Source: an uncultured Gammaproteobacteria bacterium (GTDB lineage: Bacteria; Pseudomonadota; Gammaproteobacteria; Nitrosococcales; Methylophagaceae). From it: a stretch of 64,000 bases of DNA. Shown here in pieces: positions 18,292 to 28,182 of this stretch. The DNA lies in NCBI GenBank assembly GCA_905479075.1, contig CAJQLA010000015.1, positions 1-64,000 of the forward strand, written 5' to 3'. Each line of letters begins with the position of its first letter. Position 1 is the first letter of the stretch. Below the pieces are notes generated by a model. It did no database searches, was not told where the DNA came from, and saw only the letters and a program-made list of their open reading frames with translations. A program made the translations under genes and the position numbers.

Positions 18292-19755
18292 ATGAGTTCA
18301 AACAATGTGTTGGTAATCGATGTCGATGTGCAAAGACGCGATCTATTATCAACGATAATTGAGTTCATTAACTGTAAAGCGGTCATAGCCGATGAGCCTG
18401 ATATGTGGTTCGATGCAATAGAGTCACTTGATGATGTGGCGATGGTTATTATTGGTGAATGCCAAGATAAACATCAGTGTAAGCAAGTGTTGCGCGAAGT
18501 GGTTAATCACGAAGCGAGATTACCTGTTTTTACGCTCGAACTAGCAGAATCAGAATGGCTTGATTTCCCCGGGATACTAGGTTCGCTTAGACTACCCGTT
18601 AAATACCCTCAACTCAGTAATGCCTTACAGCAAGCGACTATTTACAAAGGGACACCAGAAACTCGGCATCAGAGTGAATCTGAAGTCAGAAGCCTGATAG
18701 GGAATAGTCAAAAAATGAAGAGTGTGGTCAAGATGATTGATCAAGTATCCGATTCGGAAGCTAATGTTCTTATATTGGGTGAATCGGGGACAGGTAAAGA
18801 AGTTGTTGCTCGAAATCTGCATCATTCCTCGTCACGCCGAAACAAACCTTTGGTGCCTGTTAATTGTGGTGCTATTCCGGGAGAACTTCTGGAGAGTGAG
18901 TTATTTGGTCATGAAAAAGGGGCTTTTACAGGCGCTATTACAACAAGAAAAGGCCGTTTTGAAATGGCTGAAGGCGGAACGCTGTTTTTAGATGAAATCG
19001 GTGATATGCCATTACCCATGCAAGTTAAATTATTGCGTGTTCTTCAAGAGCGAACCTATGAACGTGTGGGTAGTAATAAGCCAATGACAACTAACGTTCG
19101 TGTTATCGCTGCAACCCATCGTAACCTAGATGAGCATATCGCTGATGGTCGTTTTCGTGAAGATTTGTATTATCGTTTGAATGTATTTCCCATTGAGATG
19201 CCATCACTCAGACAGCGGCCAGAAGATATTCCGCTTTTAATCAATGAACTGATCACGCGAATTGAGCATGAAAATAGAGGAACGGTCAGGTTAACAGCCC
19301 AAGCCATCGCTTCATTATGCCGGTATGAGTGGCCCGGAAATGTGCGAGAGCTGGCTAACGTAATTGAACGTTTAGTGATTCTATTTCCCTATAGCACGGT
19401 GGATTTTGATGACTTACCTGAGAAGTATCAAATTGCTACTGGTGATTTGCCAGAAGCGGTCACTCAAGTTATCGAACAAGCGCCTGAGCAACAAATGCCG
19501 ATTAAACCTGTGTCAGAAAAAGGCAATCAAGCCAATGAGCCCGCGCAAAATAACGGTGCATTGGAAGCAGATGAATTACCTGAAGATGGTTTAGATCTTA
19601 AACAGCATCTAGCTAATTTAGAGTTTTTATTGATCAAACAAGCATTAGAAGAGTCTGTGGGTGTCGTAGCTCACGCAGCGACTAAATTAAAAATGCGTCG
19701 GACAACACTCGTTGAAAAAATGAGAAAGTACGGCATACAGCGAGAAGGTGAGTAA
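18292..19755 (+). CDS. fleQ: Flagellar master regulator FleQ (sigma54-dependent activator)
   Basis: A 487-residue enhancer-binding protein. The N-terminal FleQ domain (about 1-120) is receiver-like but has no phosphoacceptor Asp at the expected strand end (MVIIGE). The AAA+ domain (about 132-365) has Walker A GESGTGKE, the sigma54-contact loop GAFTGA and Walker B LFLDEIGD. The C-terminus is a Fis-type helix-turn-helix ([16 protein letters not shown]). The linker has VRSLIG, similar to the RSL segment used for cyclic-di-GMP binding in Pseudomonas FleQ. It likely switches on the sigma54 promoters at flgB, fleS, fliE and fliK. The start follows TGGAG at 18282-18286. Confidence 0.94.
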   Translation: MSSNNVLVIDVDVQRRDLLSTIIEFINCKAVIADEPDMWFDAIESLDDVAMVIIGECQDKHQCKQVLREVVNHEARLPVFTLELAESEWLDFPGILGSLRLPVKYPQLSNALQQATIYKGTPETRHQSESEVRSLIGNSQKMKSVVKMIDQVSDSEANVLILGESGTGKEVVARNLHHSSSRRNKPLVPVNCGAIPGELLESELFGHEKGAFTGAITTRKGRFEMAEGGTLFLDEIGDMPLPMQVKLLRVLQERTYERVGSNKPMTTNVRVIAATHRNLDEHIADGRFREDLYYRLNVFPIEMPSLRQRPEDIPLLINELITRIEHENRGTVRLTAQAIASLCRYEWPGNVRELANVIERLVILFPYSTVDFDDLPEKYQIATGDLPEAVTQVIEQAPEQQMPIKPVSEKGNQANEPAQNNGALEADELPEDGLDLKQHLANLEFLLIKQALEESVGVVAHAATKLKMRRTTLVEKMRKYGIQREGE

Positions 19756-19826
19756 CCCAGCTGTCATAACTTTGACTTTTTAGATTTAATTTTTATAACT
19801 TGTTGAAGTTTATCGTTTTGTTGTGG

Positions 19827-19842
19827 AGGCATGATTTTTGCT
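19827..19842 (+). promoter_or_regulatory. Sigma54 promoter of fleS-fleR
   Basis: AGGCATGATTTTTGCT has GG (19828-19829) and GC (19840-19841) 12 bases apart and an intact TTGCT; only the first T of the consensus is missing. The predicted start near 19853 is about 30 bases before fleS. This fits FleQ-dependent expression of the two-component pair. Confidence 0.72.
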
Positions 19843-19883
19843 CTAGTCAAATATAGTAATTATTTGATATCGGAGTGATATTC

Positions 19884-21065
19884 ATGAGCCTAAAGCAGAA
19901 TATTAGGACCGCCTCAACACATACACCACAGCATCCTTTTATCGAACAGGCGGGCTGGGATGAAATCGTAGTTGATGAAGCACCGCTGACTAAAGGGCTA
20001 AAACTCAACCGTCGAAAGCAAGATAGAAAGATAGAACAAGCACATCGTCTCGCTAATCGAATGGCACGCTTGTTGGAAGTATTGCCGGGTGGCGTTGTTG
20101 TTTTAAATGGGAAAGGTATCGTACAACAATGTAATGCGGCTGCCATTAAACTACTAGGTGAACCGCTACATGGTGAGTATTGGACCGATGTTATTAAGCG
20201 ATCTTTTTCATCTAAAACTGATAATAGTCAGGATTTAGCACTAACGAATGGACGTTTAGTTCATATCTCAACAAGTCCGTTAGAGGACGAGCCAGGTCAA
20301 ATCGTTTTACTTAACGATGTTACAGAAACACGCCAGCTGCAATTAAAGGTTTCTCATTTACAACGCTTATCAGCCATGGGTGAAGTCGCTGCTCGCTTAG
20401 CCCATCAAATACGAACACCGCTTTCATCAGCCTTACTGTATTTGTCACCGCTATTAAAAGAAAATACTGATCCTAAGCTCAAACATAGCTTTGCCAAAAA
20501 ACTACACAATAGTATCAAACATATGGAAAGCTTGATTAAGGATATGTTGGCTTATTCGCGTGGCGATATGGCGAATACCGCACCAGTTGAAATTACCGAT
20601 TTATGCCAAGCAGTAGAACAACAATTTCATGCTCAACCCGAAGCCAATAACTACAAGTTAAAAATGAATAATACCGTTCCTGACGCAGTGGTTTTTGGCA
20701 GTAAAGATGCACTTAGTAGCGCCTTGAATAATCTATTAACCAATGCTCGTTTGGCTTGTGGTGATCAAGGGGAACTATCGGTCTTTATTGATAGTGTTCA
20801 AGACGAACAAGCTGTTAAGTGGGTTGAAATCAGCGTTACAGATAATGGTGCAGGAATAGCAAGAGAAGACCAAGATAATATCCTAGTTCCCTTTTTTACA
20901 ACTCGTTCATCAGGAACAGGCCTTGGCTTACCTGTTGTGCAATCTATTGCTAAAGCACACCGAGGCTCATTGTCATTTATTAGCGAATTAGGGAAGGGAA
21001 GTACTTTTTACTTACGCCTTCCACACTACATAGTAGCGAACAAGCATAAGGAAATTGGATTATGA
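19884..21065 (+). CDS. fleS: Flagellar sensor histidine kinase FleS (FlrB)
   Basis: A 393-residue soluble kinase with no membrane segment. A PAS-like domain (about 55-150) begins LEVLPGGVVVLNGKGI. The dimerisation/phosphoacceptor helix has MGEVAARLAHQIRTPLSSAL with the substrate His. The ATPase domain has the N box LNNLLTNARLA, the G1 box DNGAGI and the G2 box GTGLGLPVV. It phosphorylates FleR, whose gene overlaps its last four bases. ATG 19884 is set by GGAG at 19872-19875. Confidence 0.93.
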   Translation: MSLKQNIRTASTHTPQHPFIEQAGWDEIVVDEAPLTKGLKLNRRKQDRKIEQAHRLANRMARLLEVLPGGVVVLNGKGIVQQCNAAAIKLLGEPLHGEYWTDVIKRSFSSKTDNSQDLALTNGRLVHISTSPLEDEPGQIVLLNDVTETRQLQLKVSHLQRLSAMGEVAARLAHQIRTPLSSALLYLSPLLKENTDPKLKHSFAKKLHNSIKHMESLIKDMLAYSRGDMANTAPVEITDLCQAVEQQFHAQPEANNYKLKMNNTVPDAVVFGSKDALSSALNNLLTNARLACGDQGELSVFIDSVQDEQAVKWVEISVTDNGAGIAREDQDNILVPFFTTRSSGTGLGLPVVQSIAKAHRGSLSFISELGKGSTFYLRLPHYIVANKHKEIGL

Positions 21066-22432
21066 GTCAAGCAACTATTCTAGTCGTAGAAGATGATAGC
21101 GATCTACGTGGGGCACTTTGCGACACACTTGAGTTAGCGGGCTACAAAGTCACTGCAACAGATAAAGGGCAAAGTGCACTGGATAAACTGGCTAATGAAG
21201 AGATTGGTTTGTTATTGAGCGATCTACAAATGCGCCCTATGGATGGACATACTTTACTAAAAAAAGCCAAAGCAATGATGCCAGAGTTACCGGTGGTGAT
21301 CATGACGGCATTTGGCACGGTGCAAGGTGCAGTTGATGCCTTACATGAAGGTGCCAGTGACTACCTAATTAAGCCTTTTGAAGCAGATGACTTACTCGAT
21401 CGGGTACAGCGGTATGTGAGAACAATCGCTCTGAATGAAGACATGATTGCGGTTGATCCATCGTCACGGGATTTAGTTTCGCTGGCTAAACGTGTTGCAG
21501 ATACAGAAGCCACAGTTTTAATGAGTGGAGAAAGTGGAACGGGGAAAGAAGTTTTAGCACGATTTTTACACAATAACTCATCGAGAAATGATAAACCTTT
21601 TGTGGCTATCAACTGTGCCGCTATTCCTGAAAACATGCTGGAAGCGACATTATTTGGTTATGAAAAAGGTGCTTTCACAGGCGCTAGTCAGGCTTACGCG
21701 GGCAAGTTTGAACAGGCAAATCAAGGCACCATTTTATTAGACGAAATTTCAGAGATGGATCTCAACTTACAAGCCAAATTACTACGCGTTATTCAAGAGA
21801 GAGAAGTTGAGCGAATTGGTGGTAGAAAAACGCTGCCGTTAGATGTGCGAGTCTTGGCAACAACCAATAGACTGTTAAAGGATGAAGTAACAGCTGGAAA
21901 CTTTCGAGAAGATCTGTTCTATCGTTTGAATGTGTTTCCTCTCAAATTGTTGCCACTTCGAGAAAGAATCGCAGATATTATGCCTTTATCAAAACATATT
22001 CTTCATCGCCATTGTGAGCTATTGAACCGTACGGTTCCTATGTTTAGTGATTGTGCTGAAAACAGCATGATTCAACACCCTTGGCTAGGCAATGTGCGTG
22101 AGTTGGATAATGTGTTGCAACGTGCCTTGATTTTACAAGCAGGACAAACTATCAGAGCCAAAGATTTGGCGTTTGAAACGATGACTGAGTCCTCTTCGGT
22201 ATCAGACCCTCAGGGAGAACCCCTCGCAACAAATAATTTAGGAGATGATTTACGCAGCCATGAGCAACGTCATATTTTGGATGCTTTGGAGCGTAACAAC
22301 TGTAGCAGAAGGGTGACAGCAAAAGAACTCGGTATTAGTGAACGCACATTGAGATATAAAATTTCGAGTTTTAGAGAACAAGGTATCGCTATTCCCGAGA
22401 AGGTTGGCAAGAATTCTGCTAGCTTAAGCTAA
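21062..22432 (+). CDS. fleR: Flagellar response regulator FleR (FlrC), sigma54 activator
   Basis: A 456-residue NtrC-type regulator. The receiver domain (1 to about 120) has the acidic pocket VVEDDSD and the phosphoacceptor Asp in LLLSDLQM, with the conserved Lys in LIKPFE. The AAA+ domain has Walker [15 protein letters not shown] and ILLDEISEM. The C-terminus is a Fis-type helix-turn-helix (TAKELGISERTLRYKI). It drives the mid-class hook and basal-body genes. Its 3' end contains the -24/-12 promoter for fliE. Confidence 0.94.
   Translation: MSQATILVVEDDSDLRGALCDTLELAGYKVTATDKGQSALDKLANEEIGLLLSDLQMRPMDGHTLLKKAKAMMPELPVVIMTAFGTVQGAVDALHEGASDYLIKPFEADDLLDRVQRYVRTIALNEDMIAVDPSSRDLVSLAKRVADTEATVLMSGESGTGKEVLARFLHNNSSRNDKPFVAINCAAIPENMLEATLFGYEKGAFTGASQAYAGKFEQANQGTILLDEISEMDLNLQAKLLRVIQEREVERIGGRKTLPLDVRVLATTNRLLKDEVTAGNFREDLFYRLNVFPLKLLPLRERIADIMPLSKHILHRHCELLNRTVPMFSDCAENSMIQHPWLGNVRELDNVLQRALILQAGQTIRAKDLAFETMTESSSVSDPQGEPLATNNLGDDLRSHEQRHILDALERNNCSRRVTAKELGISERTLRYKISSFREQGIAIPEKVGKNSASLS
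22405..22420 (+). promoter_or_regulatory. Sigma54 promoter of the fliE operon, inside the fleR 3' end
   Basis: TGGCAAGAATTCTGCT has GG at 22406-22407 and GC at 22418-22419, the required 12-base offset, with TGGCA, the following G and TGCT matching. The start should fall near 22432, the fleR stop codon, some 25 bases before fliE. Confidence 0.72.
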
Positions 22433-22457
22433 ACATCAAAAATGTGGAGATACACTT

Positions 22458-22790
22458 ATGATTAATGCTATCGATCCAAACCAATTACTTGCACAGATGA
22501 AGGCATTACAGGCACAAGCATCACAGCAGCCAATTGCAACTGAAGTACTGGAAAAACCAGGTGGAGTTACTGATTTTTCTAAATTAATGAAAACTGCAGT
22601 TGATCAAGTTAATGAAACGCAACAAGCCTCAAGTCAATTAAAAACAGCATTTGAAATGGGTGATCCGAATGTGTCATTAGCCGATGCAATGATTGCATCA
22701 CAAAAAGCATCAGTGGCATTTGAGGCGACAGTACAAGTCCGCAATAAATTAATAAAAGCCTATGAAGAAGTGATGAGGATGAGTATTTAG
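22458..22790 (+). CDS. fliE: Flagellar hook-basal body complex protein FliE
   Basis: A 110-residue MS-ring/rod adaptor. The conserved C-terminal half reads MIASQKASVAFEATVQVRNK and ends YEEVMRMSI, the family hallmark. The N-terminal part is variable and Gln/Ala rich. It joins the FliF ring to the FlgB rod and is the first gene of the fliEFGHIJ series. GTGGAG lies 5' of the ATG. Confidence 0.94.
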   Translation: MINAIDPNQLLAQMKALQAQASQQPIATEVLEKPGGVTDFSKLMKTAVDQVNETQQASSQLKTAFEMGDPNVSLADAMIASQKASVAFEATVQVRNKLIKAYEEVMRMSI

Positions 22791-22839
22791 TGAGTTTAAA
22801 CTCAACATCATTTAATGACTAAAGACATCGAGTAGTACT

Positions 22840-24501
22840 ATGGAAAATGCACCTACAACAACCCCGTCAGCCGCCACAACTATTGCTACAATGCAAGGTA
22901 ATGTTTCTCGCCAGCCGATTATGAAACAAATTGGTTTTTTATTGGCGATAGCTGCCAGCATTGCGCTTGGTGGTTTCATTTTGATGTGGGCTCAATCACC
23001 TAATTATCAAGTACTGTTCAATGGGTTGGAAGCGAAAGAATCATCGGAGATCGTTGCTGCTCTCCAGCAAACGGATACAGACTATAAATTGGACCCAAGT
23101 TCTGGCGCAGTATTGGTTCCTGCTTCTAAACTACAAAGTATAAGAATGACGTTAGCTGCAGAAGGGCTACCTCGAAGCGTGTCTCCTGGGATGGAGATGT
23201 TAAGTGAAGAGCAAGGTTTTGGTACTAGCCAATTTATTGAGCGTGCGCGTTATCAGCATGCAATGGAAGAAGAATTATCACGCTCTATTTCAGAACTCTA
23301 CAATGTGAAGAGTGCGCGTGTTCATCTTGCCATTCCAAAGCAATCAGTTTTTGTCCGAGATAGAAAACCAGCGAGTGCGTCTGTTGTTGTCAACTTATAC
23401 GCGGGTCGTAATTTAGAACCAGGACAAGTAAGTGCTGTGACTCATATGGTCGCTTCAAGTGTGCCAAATATGTCTAATAGTAATGTCACTATTGTTGATC
23501 AAAAAGGTAGTTTACTAACCCAAGTCGATAGAAGTGATAGCTTGGCCATGAGTGATAGTCAACTGAAATATACCCAAAAGCTAGAACGAAATTATATTCA
23601 GAGAATTGAAAATATTTTGGCTCCGATTGTTGGTTCAAATGGTGTTAGAGCACAGGTTGTAGCTGTGGTGGATTTCACGGTCACAGAACAAACACATGAA
23701 AGCTATAACCCTGATATGACGGTAATGCGTAGTGAGCAAGTTCAAGAAGAAAATCGAGTAGGTAGCATGGGTGCGATAGGAATTCCTGGCGCATTAAGTA
23801 ATCAGCCTTCTCTACAAGGTACTGCACCCGAAACGCTTACTGATGAGGAAGGTGGTGGGTCAGCAACGCCATCTGCTATACCAACGACGTCAAGTAAACA
23901 AAGCACAAGGAATTTTGAGTTAGATCGGACTATTAGCCATACCCGTGTGGCACCAGGGTCTATCAGAAAATTAAGTGTAGCGGTATTAGTCGATGAGCGT
24001 CGTGAAGCAGGTAGCACAGAATCAACGCCATTATCTGAAGCTGAAATGACAAGAATTAATGCGCTTATTATGGATGCCATAGGCTTTAATAAAGCACGTG
24101 GTGATAGTTTGAATATTGTTAATGCCGCATTCTTAATACCCGCAGAAGCTGAACCGTTACCGGAACTTGCTATCTGGGAACAGGTTTGGGTATGGGATGT
24201 TGCTAAACAAGCCTTAGGCGGCTTGTTAGTCTTGTTCTTAATCTTTGGTGTCATTAGACCTGCATTTAAAGACTTGAATAAGGTTGATCAGGCTAGCGCA
24301 GGAATGCAAGCGAATATAGCAGCAGGCATGAATCCAGAAGCAGCATTGGCACTAGCGAATACAGGTCAGGCTGAGGGTGCTAAAATAACGACAGGTTCAG
24401 AGGATGTAGAAGGCCAACTTACTAATGTTCGTAGTCTTGTACAACAAGATCCAGCATTAGTGGCGCAAGTGGTTAAGAATTGGACAATGAGTGAATCATA
24501 A
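22840..24501 (+). CDS. fliF: Flagellar MS-ring protein FliF
   Basis: A 553-residue inner-membrane ring protein of normal length. Two membrane segments bracket the periplasmic part: IGFLLAIAASIALGGFILMW (about residues 31-50) and ALGGLLVLFLIFGVI near residue 460. The ring-building domains include QGFGTSQFIERARYQHAMEE and SARVHLAIPKQSVFVRDRKP. The cytoplasmic tail, which holds FliG, ends with the Trp-containing VAQVVKNWTMSES. Its stop overlaps the start of fliG by one base (TAATG). Confidence 0.96.
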   Translation: MENAPTTTPSAATTIATMQGNVSRQPIMKQIGFLLAIAASIALGGFILMWAQSPNYQVLFNGLEAKESSEIVAALQQTDTDYKLDPSSGAVLVPASKLQSIRMTLAAEGLPRSVSPGMEMLSEEQGFGTSQFIERARYQHAMEEELSRSISELYNVKSARVHLAIPKQSVFVRDRKPASASVVVNLYAGRNLEPGQVSAVTHMVASSVPNMSNSNVTIVDQKGSLLTQVDRSDSLAMSDSQLKYTQKLERNYIQRIENILAPIVGSNGVRAQVVAVVDFTVTEQTHESYNPDMTVMRSEQVQEENRVGSMGAIGIPGALSNQPSLQGTAPETLTDEEGGGSATPSAIPTTSSKQSTRNFELDRTISHTRVAPGSIRKLSVAVLVDERREAGSTESTPLSEAEMTRINALIMDAIGFNKARGDSLNIVNAAFLIPAEAEPLPELAIWEQVWVWDVAKQALGGLLVLFLIFGVIRPAFKDLNKVDQASAGMQANIAAGMNPEAALALANTGQAEGAKITTGSEDVEGQLTNVRSLVQQDPALVAQVVKNWTMSES

Positions 24502-25514
24502 TGGCTGAACAAGCAGCAAGAACATTATCAGGTACTGAAAAAGCAGCTGTCTTTTTACGCTCTATAGGCGAGACAGAAGCAGCACAAGTGCTTAAGCATA
24601 TGAATCCGAAAGAGGTTCAAAAAGTCGGCCAAGCGATGGCAATGCTGACCAATGTATCAAGAGAAGAAGTGCAAGTTGTTATTGATAACTTTATTACGAC
24701 TGTCGAGGAACAGACGGGTTTGGGTATTGGCTCTCATGACTATGTTCGTACAATGCTGATAAACGCCTTGGGTGAAGAAAAAGCGGTCAATGTTCTCGAC
24801 AGGATAGTATCTGGTGGCAATACCACTGGCTTAGAACAGCTTAAGTGGATGGATGCTCGAGGTATTTATGAAGTTATTAAAATGGAGCATCCACAAATCA
24901 TAGCGATTGTGTGTTCATTTTTAGAAGCCGATCAAGCCGCTGAAGTGCTGAGTATGTTTGACGATGCTGAACAATCAAATATTTTACTGCGTGTTGCAAC
25001 GCTAGATGGTGTTCAGCCGACAGCACTGACCGAACTAAACAGCATTTTAGAAAAACAATTTAGTGGTACGACTGGTGGTCAAACGACAACAGTCGGTGGT
25101 TTAAAAACGGCAGCAGATATTCTCAACTTTGTAGAAACAGGTGTTGAGGCTTCCATAATGGAAAAAATCAAAGAGGCTGAACCTGATCTAGGGCAGAACA
25201 TTGAGGATCTGATGTTCGTCTTTGAAAACTTGATCGATGTCGATGACCGCGGATTCCAAACTTTGATGCGTGAAATTCAGACAGATCAACTGATGTTAGC
25301 TTTAAAAGGTGCTGACGATAATTTGAAAGAAAAATTCTTTTCTAATATGTCTCAGCGTGCAGCTGAAATGATGCGAGACGATCTAGAAGCCAGTGGGCCT
25401 GTACGGGTGAGTGATGTCGAAGCTGCACAGAAAGTTATTCTTGCGACTGCAAGAGAGCTATCAGATAAAGGCGAGATTATGCTAGGCGGGGGCGGGGGCG
25501 ATGACTTCCTCTGA
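24501..25514 (+). CDS. fliG: Flagellar motor switch protein FliG
   Basis: A 337-residue rotor protein. The N-terminal domain (KAAVFLRSIGETEAAQVLKH) binds FliF, the middle domain has MEHPQIIAIVCSFLEADQAA, and the C-terminal torque domain has the charged helix VDDRGFQTLMREIQTDQLML facing the stators. The tail ends in a Gly-rich GGGGGDD run. fliM and fliN are not in this window. The end overlaps fliH by 14 bases. Confidence 0.96.
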   Translation: MAEQAARTLSGTEKAAVFLRSIGETEAAQVLKHMNPKEVQKVGQAMAMLTNVSREEVQVVIDNFITTVEEQTGLGIGSHDYVRTMLINALGEEKAVNVLDRIVSGGNTTGLEQLKWMDARGIYEVIKMEHPQIIAIVCSFLEADQAAEVLSMFDDAEQSNILLRVATLDGVQPTALTELNSILEKQFSGTTGGQTTTVGGLKTAADILNFVETGVEASIMEKIKEAEPDLGQNIEDLMFVFENLIDVDDRGFQTLMREIQTDQLMLALKGADDNLKEKFFSNMSQRAAEMMRDDLEASGPVRVSDVEAAQKVILATARELSDKGEIMLGGGGGDDFL

Positions 25515-26193
25515 TGAGTTGATTACCGAGCAATCGGATACAGTCACTGCTGAGGAGTTAGCTGATTATCAAACATGGCAAGCACCTCACGTTGTGGCTG
25601 TAACTGATATTGGTAGCAAACAAAAAACTTTTTTAACCATTGATGATATTGATGAGTTACAAAAAGAAGCGCACAAAGAAGGTCATCAACTAGGCTTTGA
25701 ACAAGGTAAAACAGAAGGCTATCAAGCGGGTTTAAAATTAGCTCAGCAAGAAATGACGCAGCAGGTTGCCTACCTGAAACAAATCATGACCACACTCAAC
25801 ACGCCGTTGGAGGAACTCGACACTGAAATCGAGAATGACCTTGTTTCTTTGGTGACATCTGTGGCGAGACAGTTGGTAAGACGTGAGTTAAAAACAGATA
25901 GGGAACATGTCATTGGTGCTGTTAGAGCAGCTTTAGCGGTACTCCCTATTAATGATCGAAAGTTAAAAATATTTCTACATCCACAAGATGTTGAACTGGT
26001 TAAAAAAGGTTTATCAATCGACGGCGAAGAGACAACTTGGCAATGGATTGATGATCCTATGCTGACAAGAGGTGGCTGCAGATTAGAAACCGCAGACACT
26101 ATTATTGATGCCAGTGTCGAATCACGTTTAGAAAGTGTTATCAATAAATTACTAGGTGGAGAACGAGCTGAGGACAGCGAAGATGGCATCTGA
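25501..26193 (+). CDS. fliH: Flagellar export ATPase regulator FliH
   Basis: A 230-residue stator of the export ATPase. It contains the Gly-repeat helix typical of FliH ([20 protein letters not shown], about residues 60-80), where GxxxG spacing permits tight dimer packing. The C-terminal domain has [20 protein letters not shown] and binds FliI. The GTG/ATG region overlaps the end of fliG, and the end overlaps fliI by 11 bases, so the three are translationally linked. Confidence 0.92.
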   Translation: MTSSDELITEQSDTVTAEELADYQTWQAPHVVAVTDIGSKQKTFLTIDDIDELQKEAHKEGHQLGFEQGKTEGYQAGLKLAQQEMTQQVAYLKQIMTTLNTPLEELDTEIENDLVSLVTSVARQLVRRELKTDREHVIGAVRAALAVLPINDRKLKIFLHPQDVELVKKGLSIDGEETTWQWIDDPMLTRGGCRLETADTIIDASVESRLESVINKLLGGERAEDSEDGI

Positions 26194-27616
26194 GCTTGAT
26201 CTTTCAAAACTTGCTGACCGAACAGAAAAGTGGCGTTCCAAGCTAAAGGATTATCAGTACCGTTTAGATAATGATCAATCCGAGGTGTTGTCGATAGAAG
26301 GACGACTCACTCGCATGGTGGGTTTAACGTTAGAAGCGGTTGGTTTCCAAGCACCTGTTGGTAGTCGTTGTGAAATCCAAGGTGCAGCAAGTAAGCCGAT
26401 TGAAGCCGAAGTGGTTGGGTTTTCTGGTGAGACACTCTATTTGATGCCAACAGGCGATATAAGAGGCTTGGTTCCAAATGCACGTGTTAGACCGATTCAC
26501 AGTGATTCACAAGTGCCAGTCAGTGATGCTTTATTGGGTCGTGTTGTCGATGGTGCGGGCAAGCCATTGGATGGTAAAGGGCCGATAAAAGTCAAAGACA
26601 AAATGCCTTTGCATGGACAAGCAATGAATCCCTTATCAAGAGCACCTGTCAGGCAACAACTTGATGTAGGCGTACAGGCTATTAATGCATTAATGACAAT
26701 TGGTCGTGGCCAGCGAATGGGTTTATTCGCGGGTAGTGGTGTTGGCAAAAGTATCTTGCTCGGCATGATGACGCGATTTACTGAGGCTGATGTGATTGTT
26801 GTTGGTCTGATTGGTGAACGAGGTCGAGAAGTAAAAGAATTTATAGAAGATATTTTGGGTGAACAAGGCTTAGAGAGAGCTGTTGTCGTCGCTTCCCCTG
26901 CGGACCATTCACCATTGATGCGTTTACATGGCGCCATGTTGGCAACGAGTGTTGCTGAGTATTTTCGTGACCAAGGTAAACAAGTTTTATTGCTGATGGA
27001 TTCACTAACGCGCTATGCCCAGGCACAACGTGAAATAGCACTAGCGATTGGCGAGCCGCCGGCAACAAAAGGTTATCCACCCTCAGTATTTTCCTTGTTA
27101 CCGCAACTTGTAGAACGGGCCGGTAATGGTGTCAATGGTGGTGCGATTACAGCGATTTATACCGTGTTGACAGAGGGTGATGATCAACAAGATCCGGTTG
27201 CAGATGCCGCTCGCGCCATTTTAGATGGACATATCGTTTTATCCAGGCAGCTAGCAGAGTCGGGAGTTTATCCTGCTATAGATGTTGAATCATCTATTAG
27301 TCGAGTCATGCCTCAAGTTGTCTCGGAACAACAAATGGAACAGACGCAATTATTTAAACAAATTTACTCTACATATCGACAAAACCAAGATCTGATTAAC
27401 GTCGGGGCATATTCGCAAGGAACAGATCCTAAAATAGATCAGGCTATTGCCATGTTCCCAAATCTACAGGCCTTAATAAAACAAAATATGACAGAGGCTA
27501 TCAACTGGCAGCAAAGTATTGATAATTTGGCAGCAACGGTACACACTCCTATTAACCAAGCCGAAGGGATGATACAAACGCCAATGCCAGCGAATATAAG
27601 AGGTAATTTTTCTTAA
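26183..27616 (+). CDS. fliI: Flagellum-specific export ATPase FliI
   Basis: A 477-residue F1-beta-like ATPase. Walker A is [11 protein letters not shown] (near residue 180), followed by [20 protein letters not shown] and Walker [14 protein letters not shown]. The N-terminal 20-30 residues ([14 protein letters not shown]) form the FliH-binding helix. It powers substrate loading into the flagellar type III gate. ATG 26183 is chosen over GTG 26156 because it gives the family N-terminus and has GAGG at 26170-26173. Confidence 0.96.
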   Translation: MASELDLSKLADRTEKWRSKLKDYQYRLDNDQSEVLSIEGRLTRMVGLTLEAVGFQAPVGSRCEIQGAASKPIEAEVVGFSGETLYLMPTGDIRGLVPNARVRPIHSDSQVPVSDALLGRVVDGAGKPLDGKGPIKVKDKMPLHGQAMNPLSRAPVRQQLDVGVQAINALMTIGRGQRMGLFAGSGVGKSILLGMMTRFTEADVIVVGLIGERGREVKEFIEDILGEQGLERAVVVASPADHSPLMRLHGAMLATSVAEYFRDQGKQVLLLMDSLTRYAQAQREIALAIGEPPATKGYPPSVFSLLPQLVERAGNGVNGGAITAIYTVLTEGDDQQDPVADAARAILDGHIVLSRQLAESGVYPAIDVESSISRVMPQVVSEQQMEQTQLFKQIYSTYRQNQDLINVGAYSQGTDPKIDQAIAMFPNLQALIKQNMTEAINWQQSIDNLAATVHTPINQAEGMIQTPMPANIRGNFS

Positions 27617-27696
27617 GCTTCAATAGTTGCTGGCGGTCAAAGGTGTCAGTGGAGATAGTGAGAGTGAATCAGTTAAATAAGGTAAATCATTAGATA

Positions 27697-28140
27697 ATGA
27701 AACGCTCACAGAGACTTAGTGTTGTGGTTGAACTGGCTGTTAAAGCAACGGAAGAAGCTTTGTACAAAGTGAGTCAAGCCAATGCTGCATGGAGTCAAGA
27801 TAAGCAGCAGTTAGCTGATTTAAATCAATATAAAGGCGAGTATTTAGTCAAGTTACGTCAGGGTGACCAAGCGACGGTGAGTGGACAAAAAGTGATGGAG
27901 TTGCGAGTATTTCTTGCTCAGTTGGATCAAGCGATCATAGCGCAAGAGCAACAGATTGCTCGGAGCCTAACCCATTTACAGAATATGCAGCAAGAATGGC
28001 GACAAGTCCGAATCAAAGAACAAGCCATGAATTCATTGTTAGCGCGCTACCAACGAGAAGAAAGTCACCAAATTTCAAGACAAGAGCAAAATGAAAGTGA
28101 TGAACACAATAATGCTCAGTGGTTGCGTAAGCAAAAATAA
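27697..28140 (+). CDS. fliJ: Flagellar export protein FliJ
   Basis: A 147-residue, almost entirely coiled-coil protein, rich in Gln, Lys and Glu and without long hydrophobic stretches. Family features are the early LAVKATEEALYKVSQANAAW and the basic central helices; the length equals the enterobacterial protein. FliJ is the gamma-like stalk of the FliI ring and escorts export chaperones. It is separated from fliI by 80 bases with no obvious promoter. Confidence 0.88.
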   Translation: MKRSQRLSVVVELAVKATEEALYKVSQANAAWSQDKQQLADLNQYKGEYLVKLRQGDQATVSGQKVMELRVFLAQLDQAIIAQEQQIARSLTHLQNMQQEWRQVRIKEQAMNSLLARYQREESHQISRQEQNESDEHNNAQWLRKQK

Positions 28141-28182
28141 GCCATTCTGTTATAGTCACATAAATAGAAAACAGAATGAGTG

